Shown: positions 51,106-61,328, numbered from the stretch's first letter. The stretch is 64,000 nucleotides of DNA from an uncultured Lachnospiraceae bacterium (GCA_947632515.1 CANRPO010000004.1:81829-145828); one strand, 5' to 3'. The notes: generated by a model from the letters alone, not told the origin. Translations and numbers: made by a program.

Positions 51106-52032
51106 CTAGCTCCAGTACTCCTTGTTGGAAGACATCGCAGCCACCCATCTTCCGGGCAGGCGCCGATAGTTCTTTCCGAGCAAATATCCTATGTACTTAA
51201 ACCCGCTCTGCACGATCACATAGGGGATCTGCCCCTTCCTGCCGTTCTCCCACAGATGGCGGACTGTCTGCCTGACCAGACGCGTCCCCTCCGACTCCGA
51301 CGGGTAAGCCGCAAACACCTCCGGATGCTCCGCCTGAGACACGCCCAGATCAAAATTCCTGTGAAACTGCTCCATGCAGCTATAGTTGTGCGAGTGATAC
51401 ACCTTGGCCCCGGCGGCGTACGCGATACCATAGCCCGCCTCCACAGCCTTCGCCGCGTAGATCATATCCTCGTTGAATATCGTATGTCTGACAAATCCGC
51501 CCAGCGCGTCGAAGATCCGCCTGCTGTAGGCGGCACACACGTTAGAGCAGAAAAAGGTCTTGATCCCCAGCCGTTCCAGATCCGCCTTCGTCTTGACCGC
51601 CGACTGCTCGGGATAGTTAAAGCTCCTGGCGTACTTCTCAGCCTCCGTGCTGTCCTCCTCCGCGAGCTGTCTGGCGTACGCTGCGGCCACCCGCTCGTCG
51701 CGAAGAGGCATGATAAGCTCCTCCACCAACCGCTCGTCCGCCGGCAGCGCATCCTGTGTCATCATGACAAAATAATCGGCGTCCGAAAGCTGTACGCCGC
51801 GATTTCTTGTCCTTCCGTGATCAAATTCCCTCTTGGATATATGCTTTACAATAATATTATGATAGTCTTTCCGAAAAGAAGTACCATAAAATAACCGGTC
51901 AAAATATTTCTGCTCTGTGTTCATAACGATGATCCGGTTTACCGGAACGCTCTGGCGCTCCAGCCGTTCGATCAGAGTCAGGAATTTGTGATCGGGCTTA
52001 TAGACGGGGATGACGACATCTACCTTATCCAC
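51106..52032 (-). CDS. Family 2 glycosyltransferase (rhamnosyltransferase-like)
   Basis: A 308-residue GT-A enzyme: VDVVIPVYKPDHKFLTLIER, FDHGRTRNRG, TQDALPADE (metal-binding region), GGFVRHTIFNEDM and KVYHSHNYS. HGRTRN and NEDM are typical of bacterial rhamnosyltransferases. It probably adds a sugar to a cell-wall polysaccharide precursor. ATG follows GGAGGG. A terminator at 52071 separates it from the LCP gene upstream. Confidence 0.88.
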   Translation of the reverse strand: MDKVDVVIPVYKPDHKFLTLIERLERQSVPVNRIIVMNTEQKYFDRLFYGTSFRKDYHNIIVKHISKREFDHGRTRNRGVQLSDADYFVMMTQDALPADERLVEELIMPLRDERVAAAYARQLAEEDSTEAEKYARSFNYPEQSAVKTKADLERLGIKTFFCSNVCAAYSRRIFDALGGFVRHTIFNEDMIYAAKAVEAGYGIAYAAGAKVYHSHNYSCMEQFHRNFDLGVSQAEHPEVFAAYPSESEGTRLVRQTVRHLWENGRKGQIPYVIVQSGFKYIGYLLGKNYRRLPGRWVAAMSSNKEYWS

Positions 52033-52070
52033 GTTTTTCCCTCCGTTCCCACATTTTCCTAATTGATAGA

Positions 52071-52097
52071 AAAGGGGCCTGCAAAACCGGCCCCTTT
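52071..52097 (-). terminator. Terminator of the LCP gene
   Basis: AAAGGGGCC and GGCCCCTTT around a 9-base loop, followed by TTTTCTATC on the minus strand. Confidence 0.88.
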
Positions 52098-52107
52098 GCT
52101 CTGTCTG

Positions 52108-53283
52108 TCATTTCAAATATCCATTTGTATCGGAATAGATCTTATCGCTGCACTCCTTCACGGTAGCCGACGGCTCGTAATTGTAGTCGTCAAACAAAAA
52201 CTGATGCAGCCACTTTACGTTGTCCTCCAGACTGACGGGAATGACGCACGATCCCTTCGATCCGATGGTCCCCGTCGCGCGGTTGGACTCCTGCGGGAAT
52301 CCCGCCGTATCCGAGATATAGTAATTGTTGATATTCCCCAGCAGTTCCACGATCTCCGAGAGATCGAGGGAGGTGTACGTCTCGCTGAACACATTGTTGG
52401 CTGTCTCTGTCAGCGTCGTCACCGGCGCTTTTTTCGCCTGATCCGCCACCGCCGTCAGAACCTCCCGCTGCCGCTCCGCACGTTTAAAGTCGTCTCCCGC
52501 CGTATAGCGGATGCGGCAGTAGCCTGTGGCCTGCAGACCGTCCAGAAGCTGATAGCCCGTGGTAGTCACCGGCGTGTAAGTCCGTTTCAGATCCTCGGCG
52601 ATACAGAGCTGGTAGTTATTTAAGTGGCTGATCTCCGCGTCGTCCACATCGATGTAAACGCCGCCCAGCGCGTCTATCGTATCTGTCAGTCCGGCAAAGC
52701 CCACTGTGACGAAGTCCGTGATATTCATATCCAGATTCATATTCAGCATGTTGATGGCCTGCTCCGGACCGCCCTTTGCATATGCGGCATTGCACTTGTT
52801 GTAGCTGTCGTTGCTCAGGTTCAGGTAAGTATCGCGGTACACCGACACGAGCTTGCACTCGCCCGTGTCCAGATTGACGGAGGCGATCATGATCGTATCG
52901 CTTCGGGTATTCTTCGTCAGCGCGCCTGATGTGGAATCCACGCCGAACAGAGCAATGTTCCGATAGCCCTTCATGGTCGTCTCCTGCGCCTCCTTGACCG
53001 TCTCGTTGATGATGATGTCATCCTCCTCGATCTCCATCTTGCCGCCCTTGGTGGCCGTGAGAACGCTGTACAGGACAAACACCGCCACCACAAGAATAAT
53101 AATCTCTACTATAAATATGATGATCCTGCGGCGCTGCTTTCTGGCTTGCGCCTTCTTGCCGGAACCTTTCTTTCCGGAGCCCTTTTTCCCAGACTTTTTC
53201 TTGCCGGAAGACTTCTTCCCGCCGGAAGAGGACTTTTTTCTCGGACGTTCTTCTTCATATTCATCTTCTACATATTTCGCCAT
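52108..53283 (-). CDS. LytR-CpsA-Psr (LCP) family protein
   Basis: A 391-residue LCP protein. A very basic Lys/Ser/Gly-rich cytoplasmic tail (1-48) precedes one membrane helix (about 52-74). The LCP domain (about 100-320) has GVDSTSGALTKNTRSDTIMI, LVSVYRDTYLNL, GLTDTIDALGGVYIDV, LDGLQATGYCRIRYTAGDD and KRAERQREVL, where Arg and Asp residues bind the polyprenyl-pyrophosphate sugar. LCP enzymes attach wall teichoic acid or capsule to peptidoglycan. Promoter at 53435. Confidence 0.94.
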   Translation of the reverse strand: MAKYVEDEYEEERPRKKSSSGGKKSSGKKKSGKKGSGKKGSGKKAQARKQRRRIIIFIVEIIILVVAVFVLYSVLTATKGGKMEIEEDDIIINETVKEAQETTMKGYRNIALFGVDSTSGALTKNTRSDTIMIASVNLDTGECKLVSVYRDTYLNLSNDSYNKCNAAYAKGGPEQAINMLNMNLDMNITDFVTVGFAGLTDTIDALGGVYIDVDDAEISHLNNYQLCIAEDLKRTYTPVTTTGYQLLDGLQATGYCRIRYTAGDDFKRAERQREVLTAVADQAKKAPVTTLTETANNVFSETYTSLDLSEIVELLGNINNYYISDTAGFPQESNRATGTIGSKGSCVIPVSLEDNVKWLHQFLFDDYNYEPSATVKECSDKIYSDTNGYLK

Positions 53284-53434
53284 AAGCCGTACTCCTTAAT
53301 TTCCACTCATCGTAAACGATTCCCGTCTCTTATTTTCCCACAACCCGACATAAAAATCAAGCTGTAGTGCTAATTTTCTGTTTTCTCCCCACTATCTTGT
53401 GTTTGCGGCGGAATTTTTCTTTCCCTCAGCGCTC

Positions 53435-53464
53435 ATTATATACTATATTTTGGTCTCATTGCAA
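53435..53464 (-). promoter_or_regulatory. Promoter of the LCP gene
   Basis: Minus strand TTGCAA (53464-53459), 18-base spacer, perfect TATAAT (53440-53435), about 150 bases before the start. Confidence 0.75.
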
Positions 53465-53543
53465 CATCCCGGCGGTTTCTTAACAAAGTCTTCCGGATTT
53501 CTTAAGAATTTCAAACCGTCCGCAGCCTCCCTTTAGTATCTCA

Positions 53544-54953
53544 CTAATAGGCGTTTTTATTGATAAACCCTCTGAAAATCGTCAGGAACATGATCTTGAT
53601 ATCGAAAGACATCGTCCAGTTCTCAATATAGAAAATATCGTATTCGATCCTGCGCTTGATGGACGTGTCGCCCCTGTACCCGTTGATCTGCGCCCACCCG
53701 GTCAGACCGGGCCTCACCTGATGTTTTACCATGTAGCGCGGTATCTCCTCCTTGAATTTCTCCACGAACTGAGGGCGCTCCGGTCTTGGCCCCACCACGC
53801 TCATGTCACCCTTGAGGATATTGAAAAGCTGCGGCAGTTCATCGATGCTTGTCCTGCGCAGGAATCTGCCCACCTTGGTAACGCGCGGGTCGTCCTTCGT
53901 CGTCCACCCCTTCGCCTCGGAAGAGGGTTTCTGCACCTCCATGGTGCGGAACTTGTACATCTTAAACGGCTTGTTGTGCAGGCCGATGCGCTCCTGTTTG
54001 AAGATCACAGGCCCTCTCGACGTGCAGCCGACCGCCACGGCCGCCAGCAGCATGACCGGCGACGACACCACCAGCCCGACCAGCGCCACCACTACGTCCA
54101 CCATCCGTTTGGCGATCCAGTTGAGCGTGTTGGTCAGCGGCACATAACGGATATTGATGACCGGCAGCCCCATCAGATCCTCCGTGTAGGGTCTGCTGGG
54201 GAACATGCTGTTGTAGTCTGGGATGAATTTCGTGTGAACGCCGGACTTCTCGCAAATATCCACGATGTGCTCCAAATTGTCATAATCCTTCAACGGCAGT
54301 GTGATCGCGATCTCGTCCAGACTGCTCTGCGGCAGGATGTAGAGCAGATTTTCGATCTCCCCAAGGACTTTGACGCCCTGATAGAGCGTACCTCTGGGCA
54401 CACTGTCATCGAGAATGCCTCTCACCACATAACCCCACTGGGGATTGGAATTGATACGTTTGATGTACTCTTCCGCCGCGCGGGAATAGCCCACCAGCAG
54501 AATATATTTCAGATTGTAACCCTTGTCGCGGAAATACTGGAGCAGCGAACGGATCAGAAAACGCTCGATTTCGGTGAGCACGATATTGATCACATAGAAA
54601 TATGCCATCATGCCACGCGAAAAGTGGATCTGGGACACAAGATACCAGCCCGCCATCAACAGGATCATTCCCACCGTGTTCGCCTGAAAGATATTGAGGA
54701 TCTCATATTTATGGACCGTGGCGCGCTTGGGCGTATAGAGATTGAAATTATAGTACAGAATGAGATAACCCGGCACGATCACGTAGAGCATCTCAAAATA
54801 GGTAACGATAGAAAGAACACCGACGTTCTCGTCGATGTTGGAAAAAGGGCTGGCAAACCGCAGGTACCATGCCAGCATATAGGAAACCGCTATGATCACG
54901 GCGTCCATCAGTACGTGAAGTCTATTGAAATATTTCTGATTATCTTTAATCAT
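53544..54953 (-). CDS. Undecaprenyl-phosphate sugar phosphotransferase (WbaP/WcaJ-like)
   Basis: A 469-residue polyprenyl glycosylphosphotransferase. Four N-terminal membrane helices and a CoA-binding-like domain (ILLVGYSRAAEEYIKRI) are followed by a membrane re-entrant helix. The bacterial sugar transferase domain has IFKQERIGLHNKPFKMYKFR, RTMEVQKPS, KVGRFLRRTSIDELPQLFNI and GDMSVVGPRPE. It transfers a sugar 1-phosphate to undecaprenyl phosphate, the first step of a surface polysaccharide. Start at 54953 after AGAGG; a start 18 bases upstream is possible. Confidence 0.95.
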   Translation of the reverse strand: MIKDNQKYFNRLHVLMDAVIIAVSYMLAWYLRFASPFSNIDENVGVLSIVTYFEMLYVIVPGYLILYYNFNLYTPKRATVHKYEILNIFQANTVGMILLMAGWYLVSQIHFSRGMMAYFYVINIVLTEIERFLIRSLLQYFRDKGYNLKYILLVGYSRAAEEYIKRINSNPQWGYVVRGILDDSVPRGTLYQGVKVLGEIENLLYILPQSSLDEIAITLPLKDYDNLEHIVDICEKSGVHTKFIPDYNSMFPSRPYTEDLMGLPVINIRYVPLTNTLNWIAKRMVDVVVALVGLVVSSPVMLLAAVAVGCTSRGPVIFKQERIGLHNKPFKMYKFRTMEVQKPSSEAKGWTTKDDPRVTKVGRFLRRTSIDELPQLFNILKGDMSVVGPRPERPQFVEKFKEEIPRYMVKHQVRPGLTGWAQINGYRGDTSIKRRIEYDIFYIENWTMSFDIKIMFLTIFRGFINKNAY

Positions 54954-55012
54954 AGCCCGCGCCTCTTGCATGTATCATACAATATTTCGCGTCAAAACAC
55001 AACCTACAGTTA

Positions 55013-55984
55013 TCACGCCATAAAGCGATACCAAATATTGCGCCAAAGCTCCAGCTGTATCGCGATATAGTTGTACAGACGCTCCGCCCGAAAACGCACC
55101 TTGTGCGCTCTGCCCTCATCGGAAAGACACAGCGACAGTCCCTCCCACAATCCGTGCAGATAGATAAGCCCCAGACCTTTTCGCGCGAAAAAGGCCGCCT
55201 TGACAGCAAAGCCGACAACCAACAGGGGCATATTCAGGAGGATCTGCGCCGCCGGCATATTCTTATAGATCAGGTATACGCTGTTCCTTGAGGCAAGCCG
55301 CACCTTGAATCGATTGTAGCGCGAACCGCTGAAACCGCTGCCCGCATGATATACGACCGCCTCCGGCACATAGAGATTGACATAGCCGTTTATGCGCGCA
55401 CGGTAGCCTAAATCAATGTCTTCCAGATAAGCGAAATGATTTTCGTCCAGATCTCCGATCTCGTTAAAAATTTTCCTGCGATAGATGGCCGCGCCCCCGC
55501 AGGCCGCAAAAATCCGTCGTTTTCTCTGATAACCCTGAATAGGCTTGTCCTTGCCGAGAGCAAACGCCCATCCCAGGGCGCAGTAGTAATCCCCCGCATC
55601 GTCAATCAGCCCTGGGCGGTGCAGGCTCCGCATCTGCGCCGCCCCGGAAAACGCTTCCGGGCGCCGCTCCATGGGCTGTTCCAGCGCCCGCACAAAGCCG
55701 GCCTGCACCTCCGTGTCATTGTTCAATAATATAACATATGTTGTTTTTGATGCCGCTATCCCGATGTTGACCGCCTTGCAAAAACCGTAGTTTTTGTCGA
55801 GACAGATCAGCTCGACCCGGGGAAACTTTTCCTGCACGATCTGTCTGCTGCCGTCCGAAGAACCGTTGTCCACCACAATGACATGCGCAGGCTCCCCCTC
55901 CAGAAAGCGAAGGCAGTTTTCTATATAATCGATCCCGTTATAATTCGGAATAACAATGGTAGAGTGTATCCGCTGTTTCATCAT
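55013..55984 (-). CDS. Family 2 glycosyltransferase (WbbL-like)
   Basis: A 323-residue GT2: TIVIPNYNGIDYIENCLRFL, HVIVVDNGSSDGSRQIV, VILLNNDTEV (DxD equivalent NND), AACGGAAIYRRKIFNEIGDL and YLEDIDLGYRARINGY. These are features of rhamnosyltransferases of the WbbL type. A C-terminal hydrophobic region (MPLLVVGFAVKAAFF) may contact the membrane. It is nine bases from the next GT2 gene and 60 bases from the phosphotransferase, so all are probably in one operon. Confidence 0.92.
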   Translation of the reverse strand: MMKQRIHSTIVIPNYNGIDYIENCLRFLEGEPAHVIVVDNGSSDGSRQIVQEKFPRVELICLDKNYGFCKAVNIGIAASKTTYVILLNNDTEVQAGFVRALEQPMERRPEAFSGAAQMRSLHRPGLIDDAGDYYCALGWAFALGKDKPIQGYQRKRRIFAACGGAAIYRRKIFNEIGDLDENHFAYLEDIDLGYRARINGYVNLYVPEAVVYHAGSGFSGSRYNRFKVRLASRNSVYLIYKNMPAAQILLNMPLLVVGFAVKAAFFARKGLGLIYLHGLWEGLSLCLSDEGRAHKVRFRAERLYNYIAIQLELWRNIWYRFMA

Positions 55985-55993
55985 CCGCTCCTT

Positions 55994-57418
55994 CTATCTG
56001 CCGGTCACCGTTTCGATCCCCGGGTCCCACAGAACGCGATACCCGTTTCGCGCTGCCGCTCTCCCCAACTCCAGACTCAGCTTGCGGTATCCCGCCTCGT
56101 CGCAGAAAAGCTCTGATACGTCGGCGATCCGAATCTGCCGCGCCGCGCCCTTGCCGCAGCGGATCACCCGCTCCGCATAGGGGATCCCTGTGATATGTTC
56201 ATACTCCGTCCGCAATTCTTCCCGCACCTGCATACAGCGTATATCCACAGCGGCCACGTCCTGTTTCACCGCTGCCCGATGGGTACTCCCGCCGCTGTAC
56301 TCTCTGTGCAGTCCTTCATACATGCAGCTGCCGTCGCTCTCCATGGCGCCGCCGCATATTCGTTTTCTTCCATCCAGGATCTTGCCGCCCACAATGCCGA
56401 CGTCCTTCCGAACCGTCAGCGTATCGGGCAGATAAGTGATCTCATAGAATCCAAGGTGCAGACTGTGCTCCACCCGGGTCTGCCAGCCGCGCGCCCTGCA
56501 GAAATCTTCCAGCGCCGCCTTCCCCGCCTCATAGGCATAGTCTTTGCTGGCCGTATTGTCTGCGGTGGAGCCTGCATGACAGCGCCAGTGATACAACACG
56601 GCGGGGATATGGACGATCCTCTCCGACAATTCCCGCGCCGTTTCCTTTTCACACAGTTCTCCCACAATGCGAAGCGCCAGATCATAATCCTGCGCTCCGT
56701 CAAAATTTCCCCGAAGCTGCAGCCTTTTTAACGTTCCCGCCTCCACCGCCATGAGGTGGCAGATATAGTTGTTGGACAAAATAAAATCCAGATTAAACTC
56801 CGGCTTCTTGTGGGGAGACAGATAACAGCGGGCGCCGTCATCATATTTGTCCTCGTCCGTGTAGATCATAACAGGCGTAATGTTCTGACGCCCCGGGCGG
56901 TGCAGCGCCGACGCCATATGGTAGAGCGCGTCAGGCGCGAGAAAATCATCGTGGTCCAACAGGGCGATATAGTCCCCCGCAGCGGCCGCGATCCCCGCAT
57001 TGGTGTTGGCGGCGATCCCGCCGTTGTGCGCAAGACGAATATAGCGGATCCGCTCACCGCCCGGCTCTTTCGCAAACCGCTTTACCGTCCGCTCCACGGT
57101 ATCGGTGCTGCCCGCATCGACGATGATCAGTTCCCATTTTTCATAGCTCTGGCGGCGCACGGACGCTATCATCTCCCCGAGGAACGTCTCGTCGGTCTCA
57201 TAGGCGGGCACAACGACGCTGAACACCTCATGGTACGCCGCCGATTCCGCGCGCTGGCCCGCCAGCGTCTCCCCGGACGGCTCCTTATAATAATAGGCGG
57301 ACCGCCGCTCTTCCCCGATCCTCTCCCTCGCCGCATAGTAGGTGTGCAGCACACCGTTTTTTCTGAGATAGCGGATCGTCTTCATGAAATTGTTTTTCTT
57401 AAAGATCCTGTTACCCAT
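55994..57418 (-). CDS. Family 2 glycosyltransferase
   Basis: A 474-residue protein. The N-terminal GT2 domain has VFSVVVPAYETDETFLGEMI, YIRLAHNGGIAANTNAGIAA, YIALLDHDDFL (DHDD metal site), MIYTDEDKYDD and FDGAQDYDLALRI. The C-terminal half is a second GT-like domain with the catalytic core lost (VGIVGGKILDGRKRICGGAM). Start chosen at 57418, before which the ribosome binding site is poor; a longer frame exists but overlaps a terminator hairpin. It lies in the GT cluster. Confidence 0.88.
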   Translation of the reverse strand: MGNRIFKKNNFMKTIRYLRKNGVLHTYYAARERIGEERRSAYYYKEPSGETLAGQRAESAAYHEVFSVVVPAYETDETFLGEMIASVRRQSYEKWELIIVDAGSTDTVERTVKRFAKEPGGERIRYIRLAHNGGIAANTNAGIAAAAGDYIALLDHDDFLAPDALYHMASALHRPGRQNITPVMIYTDEDKYDDGARCYLSPHKKPEFNLDFILSNNYICHLMAVEAGTLKRLQLRGNFDGAQDYDLALRIVGELCEKETARELSERIVHIPAVLYHWRCHAGSTADNTASKDYAYEAGKAALEDFCRARGWQTRVEHSLHLGFYEITYLPDTLTVRKDVGIVGGKILDGRKRICGGAMESDGSCMYEGLHREYSGGSTHRAAVKQDVAAVDIRCMQVREELRTEYEHITGIPYAERVIRCGKGAARQIRIADVSELFCDEAGYRKLSLELGRAAARNGYRVLWDPGIETVTGR

Positions 57419-57440
57419 GGCCCGTCTGTCGCCCCGCGCT

Positions 57441-57476
57441 CTAAAACGACCGTCGCCCTGCTTTCGGCAGGGCGAC
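57441..57476 (-). terminator. Terminator of the phosphoglucomutase gene
   Basis: GTCGCCCTGC (57452-57461) and GCAGGGCGAC (57467-57476), then TTTT on the minus strand. Confidence 0.85.
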
Positions 57477-57489
57477 ACCCGTTATCTTC

Positions 57490-59211
57490 CTAGAGATATG
57501 ATTTCAAATCTTCCGTCAATTTATTCAGCTTGTTCTGCGCATCCTCCAGGTTCGTTCCCTTGACGCCCATGTAGAACTTGATCTTCGGCTCCGTTCCGGA
57601 AGGACGTGCGCAGCACCAGGAATCGTTCGTCAGATCAAAGTAGAGCACATTGGACTTCGGAAGTCCTGTCTCGCCTTCCGCTCCCGTCTCCAGATTCACG
57701 GTCTTTTCCGTGTTGTAATCCCTGAATTCTCTGACCTTCAGATCTCCAAAATTCTTAGGCGGATCGCTGCGCAGCTTGCTCATCAATTCCTCGATCTGTT
57801 TCGCGCCGTCGATCCCCTTCATGGTGATCGCGTACTGACTCTCCTTATAATAACCGTATTTTTCATACAGCTCGATCATCTGGTCCCACACAGTCTTGCC
57901 GTGTTTCTTGCACCATGCCGCCATCTCGCACAGACACATGACCGCAACCACCGCGTCCTTGTCTCTCGCGTGGGTCCCGGCCAGACAGCCGTAGCTCTCC
58001 TCCAAGCCGAACACATAGTTGTTGGAACCGCTCTGTTCAAACAGTTTGATCTGCTCGCCGATATACTTAAATCCTGTCAGCACTTCGATATATTTGACTT
58101 TGTAGTCCTCCGAGATCGCGCGGGCCATATTGGTGGTGACGATGGTGGTGACAAGGGCGGGATTCTCCGGCATCTTGCCCGTAGCCGTCCTCTCTCTCAG
58201 AATGTACTCCGCGATGAGCATACCCGACATGTTGCCCGTGAAAGATACATACTCTCCCGTCTTGGTGTCCAGCGCGTAGATACCCAGTCTGTCCGCATCC
58301 GGGTCTGTCGCCAGCACGATGTCCGCGTTCTTCTCCTTCGCCAGCTTGAGCGCCAGCGTGAAAGCCTTGGGATCCTCCGGGTTCGGGTACTCTAAGGTGG
58401 TAAAATCCGGATCGGGCATCTCCTGCTCGGGCACCACATACACATGCTGAAAGCCCAGCTCAGATAAGATTCTTCTCACCGGAACATTGCCCGTACCGTT
58501 GAACGGAGTGTAAACGATCTTCATATCCTCGGCCATCTCCCGGATCACCTCAGGATGAATAATCTGTTTCTTTAACTCCGCCATGTACTTGTCGTCGATC
58601 TCCTTGCCGATCACCACATAGAGCCCGGCTTTCTTCGCCTCCTCCTTGTCCATCGTTCTGACGGTGTGGTAGTCGGTGACATTGTTCACTTCCGTGATGA
58701 TCTCTTTGTCTCTGGGCGCGGCAACCTGCGCGCCGTCCTCCCAATAGCACTTGTAGCCGTTGTACTCCGGCGGGTTGTGGCTCGCCGTGATCACGATCCC
58801 CGAGATACAGCCCAGCTCGCGCAGCGCGAAGGACAGCTCCGGCGTGGGACGCAGCGCGTCAAACACATACGCCTTGATGCCGTTGGCCGCCAGACAGAGC
58901 GCGGCCTCGTCCGCAAACTCGGGGGACATCCTTCTGGAATCGTAGGCGATGGCTACCCCCTTCGCCTCTCCGCCCTGTTTTTTTATGTAATTTGCAAGAC
59001 CCTGCGTGGCTTTGCGCACCGTGTAGATATTCATGCGGTTCGTTCCCGCGCCGATAATGCCGCGCAGCCCGCCGGTGCCGAACTCTAAGTCTTTGTAAAA
59101 GCGTTCCTCAATCTCCTTCTCATCATTTCTGATCGCCAGAAGCTCCTGTTTCGTGGCGTCATCAAAGTAGGAGTCCCCAACCCAAAAATCAAATTGTTCT
59201 TTGTAGCCCAT
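57490..59211 (-). CDS. pgcA: Phosphoglucomutase/phosphomannomutase
   Basis: A 573-residue alpha-D-phosphohexomutase: GGLRGIIGAGTNRMNIYTV, IAYDSRRMS, the phosphoserine loop GIVITASHNPPEYNGYKCYW, DPDADRLGIYAL (metal-binding DxDxD) and FGLEESYGCLAGTHARDKD (sugar loop), and CARPSGTEPKIKFYMG (phosphate-binding). It interconverts glucose 6-phosphate and glucose 1-phosphate, providing UDP-glucose for the surface glycan. Length matches the PgcA/Pgm2 group. AGGTATC region precedes ATG. Confidence 0.95.
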   Translation of the reverse strand: MGYKEQFDFWVGDSYFDDATKQELLAIRNDEKEIEERFYKDLEFGTGGLRGIIGAGTNRMNIYTVRKATQGLANYIKKQGGEAKGVAIAYDSRRMSPEFADEAALCLAANGIKAYVFDALRPTPELSFALRELGCISGIVITASHNPPEYNGYKCYWEDGAQVAAPRDKEIITEVNNVTDYHTVRTMDKEEAKKAGLYVVIGKEIDDKYMAELKKQIIHPEVIREMAEDMKIVYTPFNGTGNVPVRRILSELGFQHVYVVPEQEMPDPDFTTLEYPNPEDPKAFTLALKLAKEKNADIVLATDPDADRLGIYALDTKTGEYVSFTGNMSGMLIAEYILRERTATGKMPENPALVTTIVTTNMARAISEDYKVKYIEVLTGFKYIGEQIKLFEQSGSNNYVFGLEESYGCLAGTHARDKDAVVAVMCLCEMAAWCKKHGKTVWDQMIELYEKYGYYKESQYAITMKGIDGAKQIEELMSKLRSDPPKNFGDLKVREFRDYNTEKTVNLETGAEGETGLPKSNVLYFDLTNDSWCCARPSGTEPKIKFYMGVKGTNLEDAQNKLNKLTEDLKSYL

Positions 59212-59289
59212 TTTGATACCTCCGTTTTCTAATATTTCATATCGTCTATTTTACCATAGGAAAAGTATCGTAGCAAATAAAAATTCGCT

Positions 59290-61287
59290 TTATTCCACCC
59301 GCAGGGCAAAGTCGCTGCGGTCGAGAGAAAAATTCGGATTGTAGTAGGGATCGCCTTTCACCAACAGCTCCTTCCACTTGGCGCGGAAAGCCTCAGACTC
59401 GCGCTCGTAACGCTCCGCCCTCTCACCGTGATCATCCAACCCCCGGGAGACAGATTCATAGTGGTACAGCTCCGCAAACGGCGTGAACACGTTGACATAG
59501 CCCGCCTTCCACGCCCTGATGCACAGATCCACGTCGTTCAGGGAGACGGCGAAATTCTCATCCAGACCGCCCAGCTCGGTAAACAGCGACTTCTTCATCA
59601 TCAGGCAGGCGCCCGTCACCGCCATCACATTCTGCGCATAGCACAGGCGTCCCATATAGCCGAGATTATTGCTGCTGACGCGGTAGTGGCTGTGTCCCGC
59701 CGTCCTGTGCTGCCCCAGCCCCAGCACCACGCCCGCGTGCTGGATCGTCCTGTCGGCGTAATAGAGTTTCGCGCCCACCGCGCCCACGTCCCTCCTCTGG
59801 GCGTACATAAGCAGTTCCTCGATCCAGTCCAATGTTATGACAGATGTGTCATTATTTAAGAGCAGGATATATTTGCCGCGCGCCTTCGACACCGCCAGAT
59901 TGTTGATCCTGGAGTAGTTGAACTCTCCATCGTACTTCAGGACCCTGACGTTGGGGTTCTCCTGTATCTTTTTGTAGTAGGCGAAGATCTCTTCCGTGGC
60001 GCTGTTGTTCTCCACCACGAGGATCTCGTAGCGCTCGTAGCTGCTCTTCTCCAGGATGGAGGTGATACAGCGCTCAAGATCCTCCCGATGATCTTTGTTG
60101 GGTATGATAATGCTGACCAGCGGATTTCCCTGTATCTCATACTTGATCTGAAAGATCGTCTCGAAGGCCTTGGTGGAGAGGATCTCAAAATTCTCGTATC
60201 CCTGTTCCCGCAAGTGGGCTGCGACAGCGCCCTTCGCCGCATCGATGGCGTAGCTCTTGGCATTGATGTCAGCCGCCACGCTGCCCGCGTGCGAACGCCA
60301 GTAGTAGAGCAGTTTCGGCACATGCACAATGCACTTCGCCCTGCCGGTCAGTCTGAGAATCGCGTCGTGATCCTGACTGCCGTCAAACTCTGAGCGAAAC
60401 AGCCTGACGCCCTCGATCAGATTGCGGTCAAACGCGCTGAAATGACAGATATAGTTGTTGGCCCGCAGATTATCCGGCGCAAAATCCGGCTTAAAGTGCA
60501 GCGTGATCATGTGGTCGATGGTCCTGTTCCCCTTGAAGGTAGCCTCGTCACAGTACAGGAAGTCCGCGCCCTTGTCGCAGATCGCTTTCATATACTCGTA
60601 CAGCACGCCGGGGTGCAGCACGTCATCATGATCGAAAAGCGCGATGTAATCCCCCGACGCCATGGCAAGGCAGGAGTTGGTGTTGCCCGAGATACCCTCG
60701 TTCTTAGGCAGTCTGCGGTAACAGATGCGGTTGTCCGCAGCCGCGTACTCCTTGCAGATCCGTCCCACATCCGCATGTTCCGCGTCCGAACCGTCCGCCA
60801 TACACAGCTGCCAGTTCGTGTAGGTCTGCGCCCTGACAGAGTCTATGGCTTGGCGCAGAAATTTTTCCGGCGTGTTGTAAAGCGGCATCAGAATGCTGAA
60901 TTTGACCGCCCGCGGAAAGATCTCCTTGCCCTGTCTGGCCGCCTCCTCCTCATTGGGAAAGCTCGCCGTGCCATACCGCGCGCGGGCTTTTCTCTCGATC
61001 TTCTTGGCGTTCAGCTTGCGCATGACGCCCTTGACGCTCCCGTAATAGCCGAGCCGTTCCTTCGTCCTTCTCACCCAGTGGACCAGCATGCGCAGAGGCT
61101 TGGACAGCCGCCAGAACACGCTGCCCTTGATGCGGTTCAGTCTCATTTCCAGTTCGGCGTCCTTCTGCTGCGCCGCGGCGAGTTTGCCCGCAAGGATCTC
61201 GCCCTTGCGCTTTTCCCGCTCGTATGCCTCCCTGTAATAACGGAGCTTTTCTTCCTCTGTTGTCTGTCTCTGCTCCTTTTGTTCCAT
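59290..61287 (-). CDS. Tandem GT2 glycosyltransferase (665 aa)
   Basis: An N-terminal coiled coil and basic region (1-110; YYREAYEREKRKGEILAGKL) precedes two GT2 domains. Domain 1 (130-345): FSILMPLYNTPEKFLRQAID, NEGISGNTNSCLAMASGDYI, ALFDHDDVLHPG. Domain 2 (390-640): VSIIIPNKDHREDLERCITS, ILLLNNDTSV, AVTGACLMMKKSLFTELGGL, LNDVDLCIRAWKAGY. Both have metal-binding DHDD/NND motifs, so it could add two sugars or polymerise a disaccharide. It neighbours a larger homologue. Confidence 0.9.
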   Translation of the reverse strand: MEQKEQRQTTEEEKLRYYREAYEREKRKGEILAGKLAAAQQKDAELEMRLNRIKGSVFWRLSKPLRMLVHWVRRTKERLGYYGSVKGVMRKLNAKKIERKARARYGTASFPNEEEAARQGKEIFPRAVKFSILMPLYNTPEKFLRQAIDSVRAQTYTNWQLCMADGSDAEHADVGRICKEYAAADNRICYRRLPKNEGISGNTNSCLAMASGDYIALFDHDDVLHPGVLYEYMKAICDKGADFLYCDEATFKGNRTIDHMITLHFKPDFAPDNLRANNYICHFSAFDRNLIEGVRLFRSEFDGSQDHDAILRLTGRAKCIVHVPKLLYYWRSHAGSVAADINAKSYAIDAAKGAVAAHLREQGYENFEILSTKAFETIFQIKYEIQGNPLVSIIIPNKDHREDLERCITSILEKSSYERYEILVVENNSATEEIFAYYKKIQENPNVRVLKYDGEFNYSRINNLAVSKARGKYILLLNNDTSVITLDWIEELLMYAQRRDVGAVGAKLYYADRTIQHAGVVLGLGQHRTAGHSHYRVSSNNLGYMGRLCYAQNVMAVTGACLMMKKSLFTELGGLDENFAVSLNDVDLCIRAWKAGYVNVFTPFAELYHYESVSRGLDDHGERAERYERESEAFRAKWKELLVKGDPYYNPNFSLDRSDFALRVE

Positions 61288-61328
61288 CGTAACAGCGTCC
61301 TTTCCTCGCCCGCATTGTCACCGCGCAC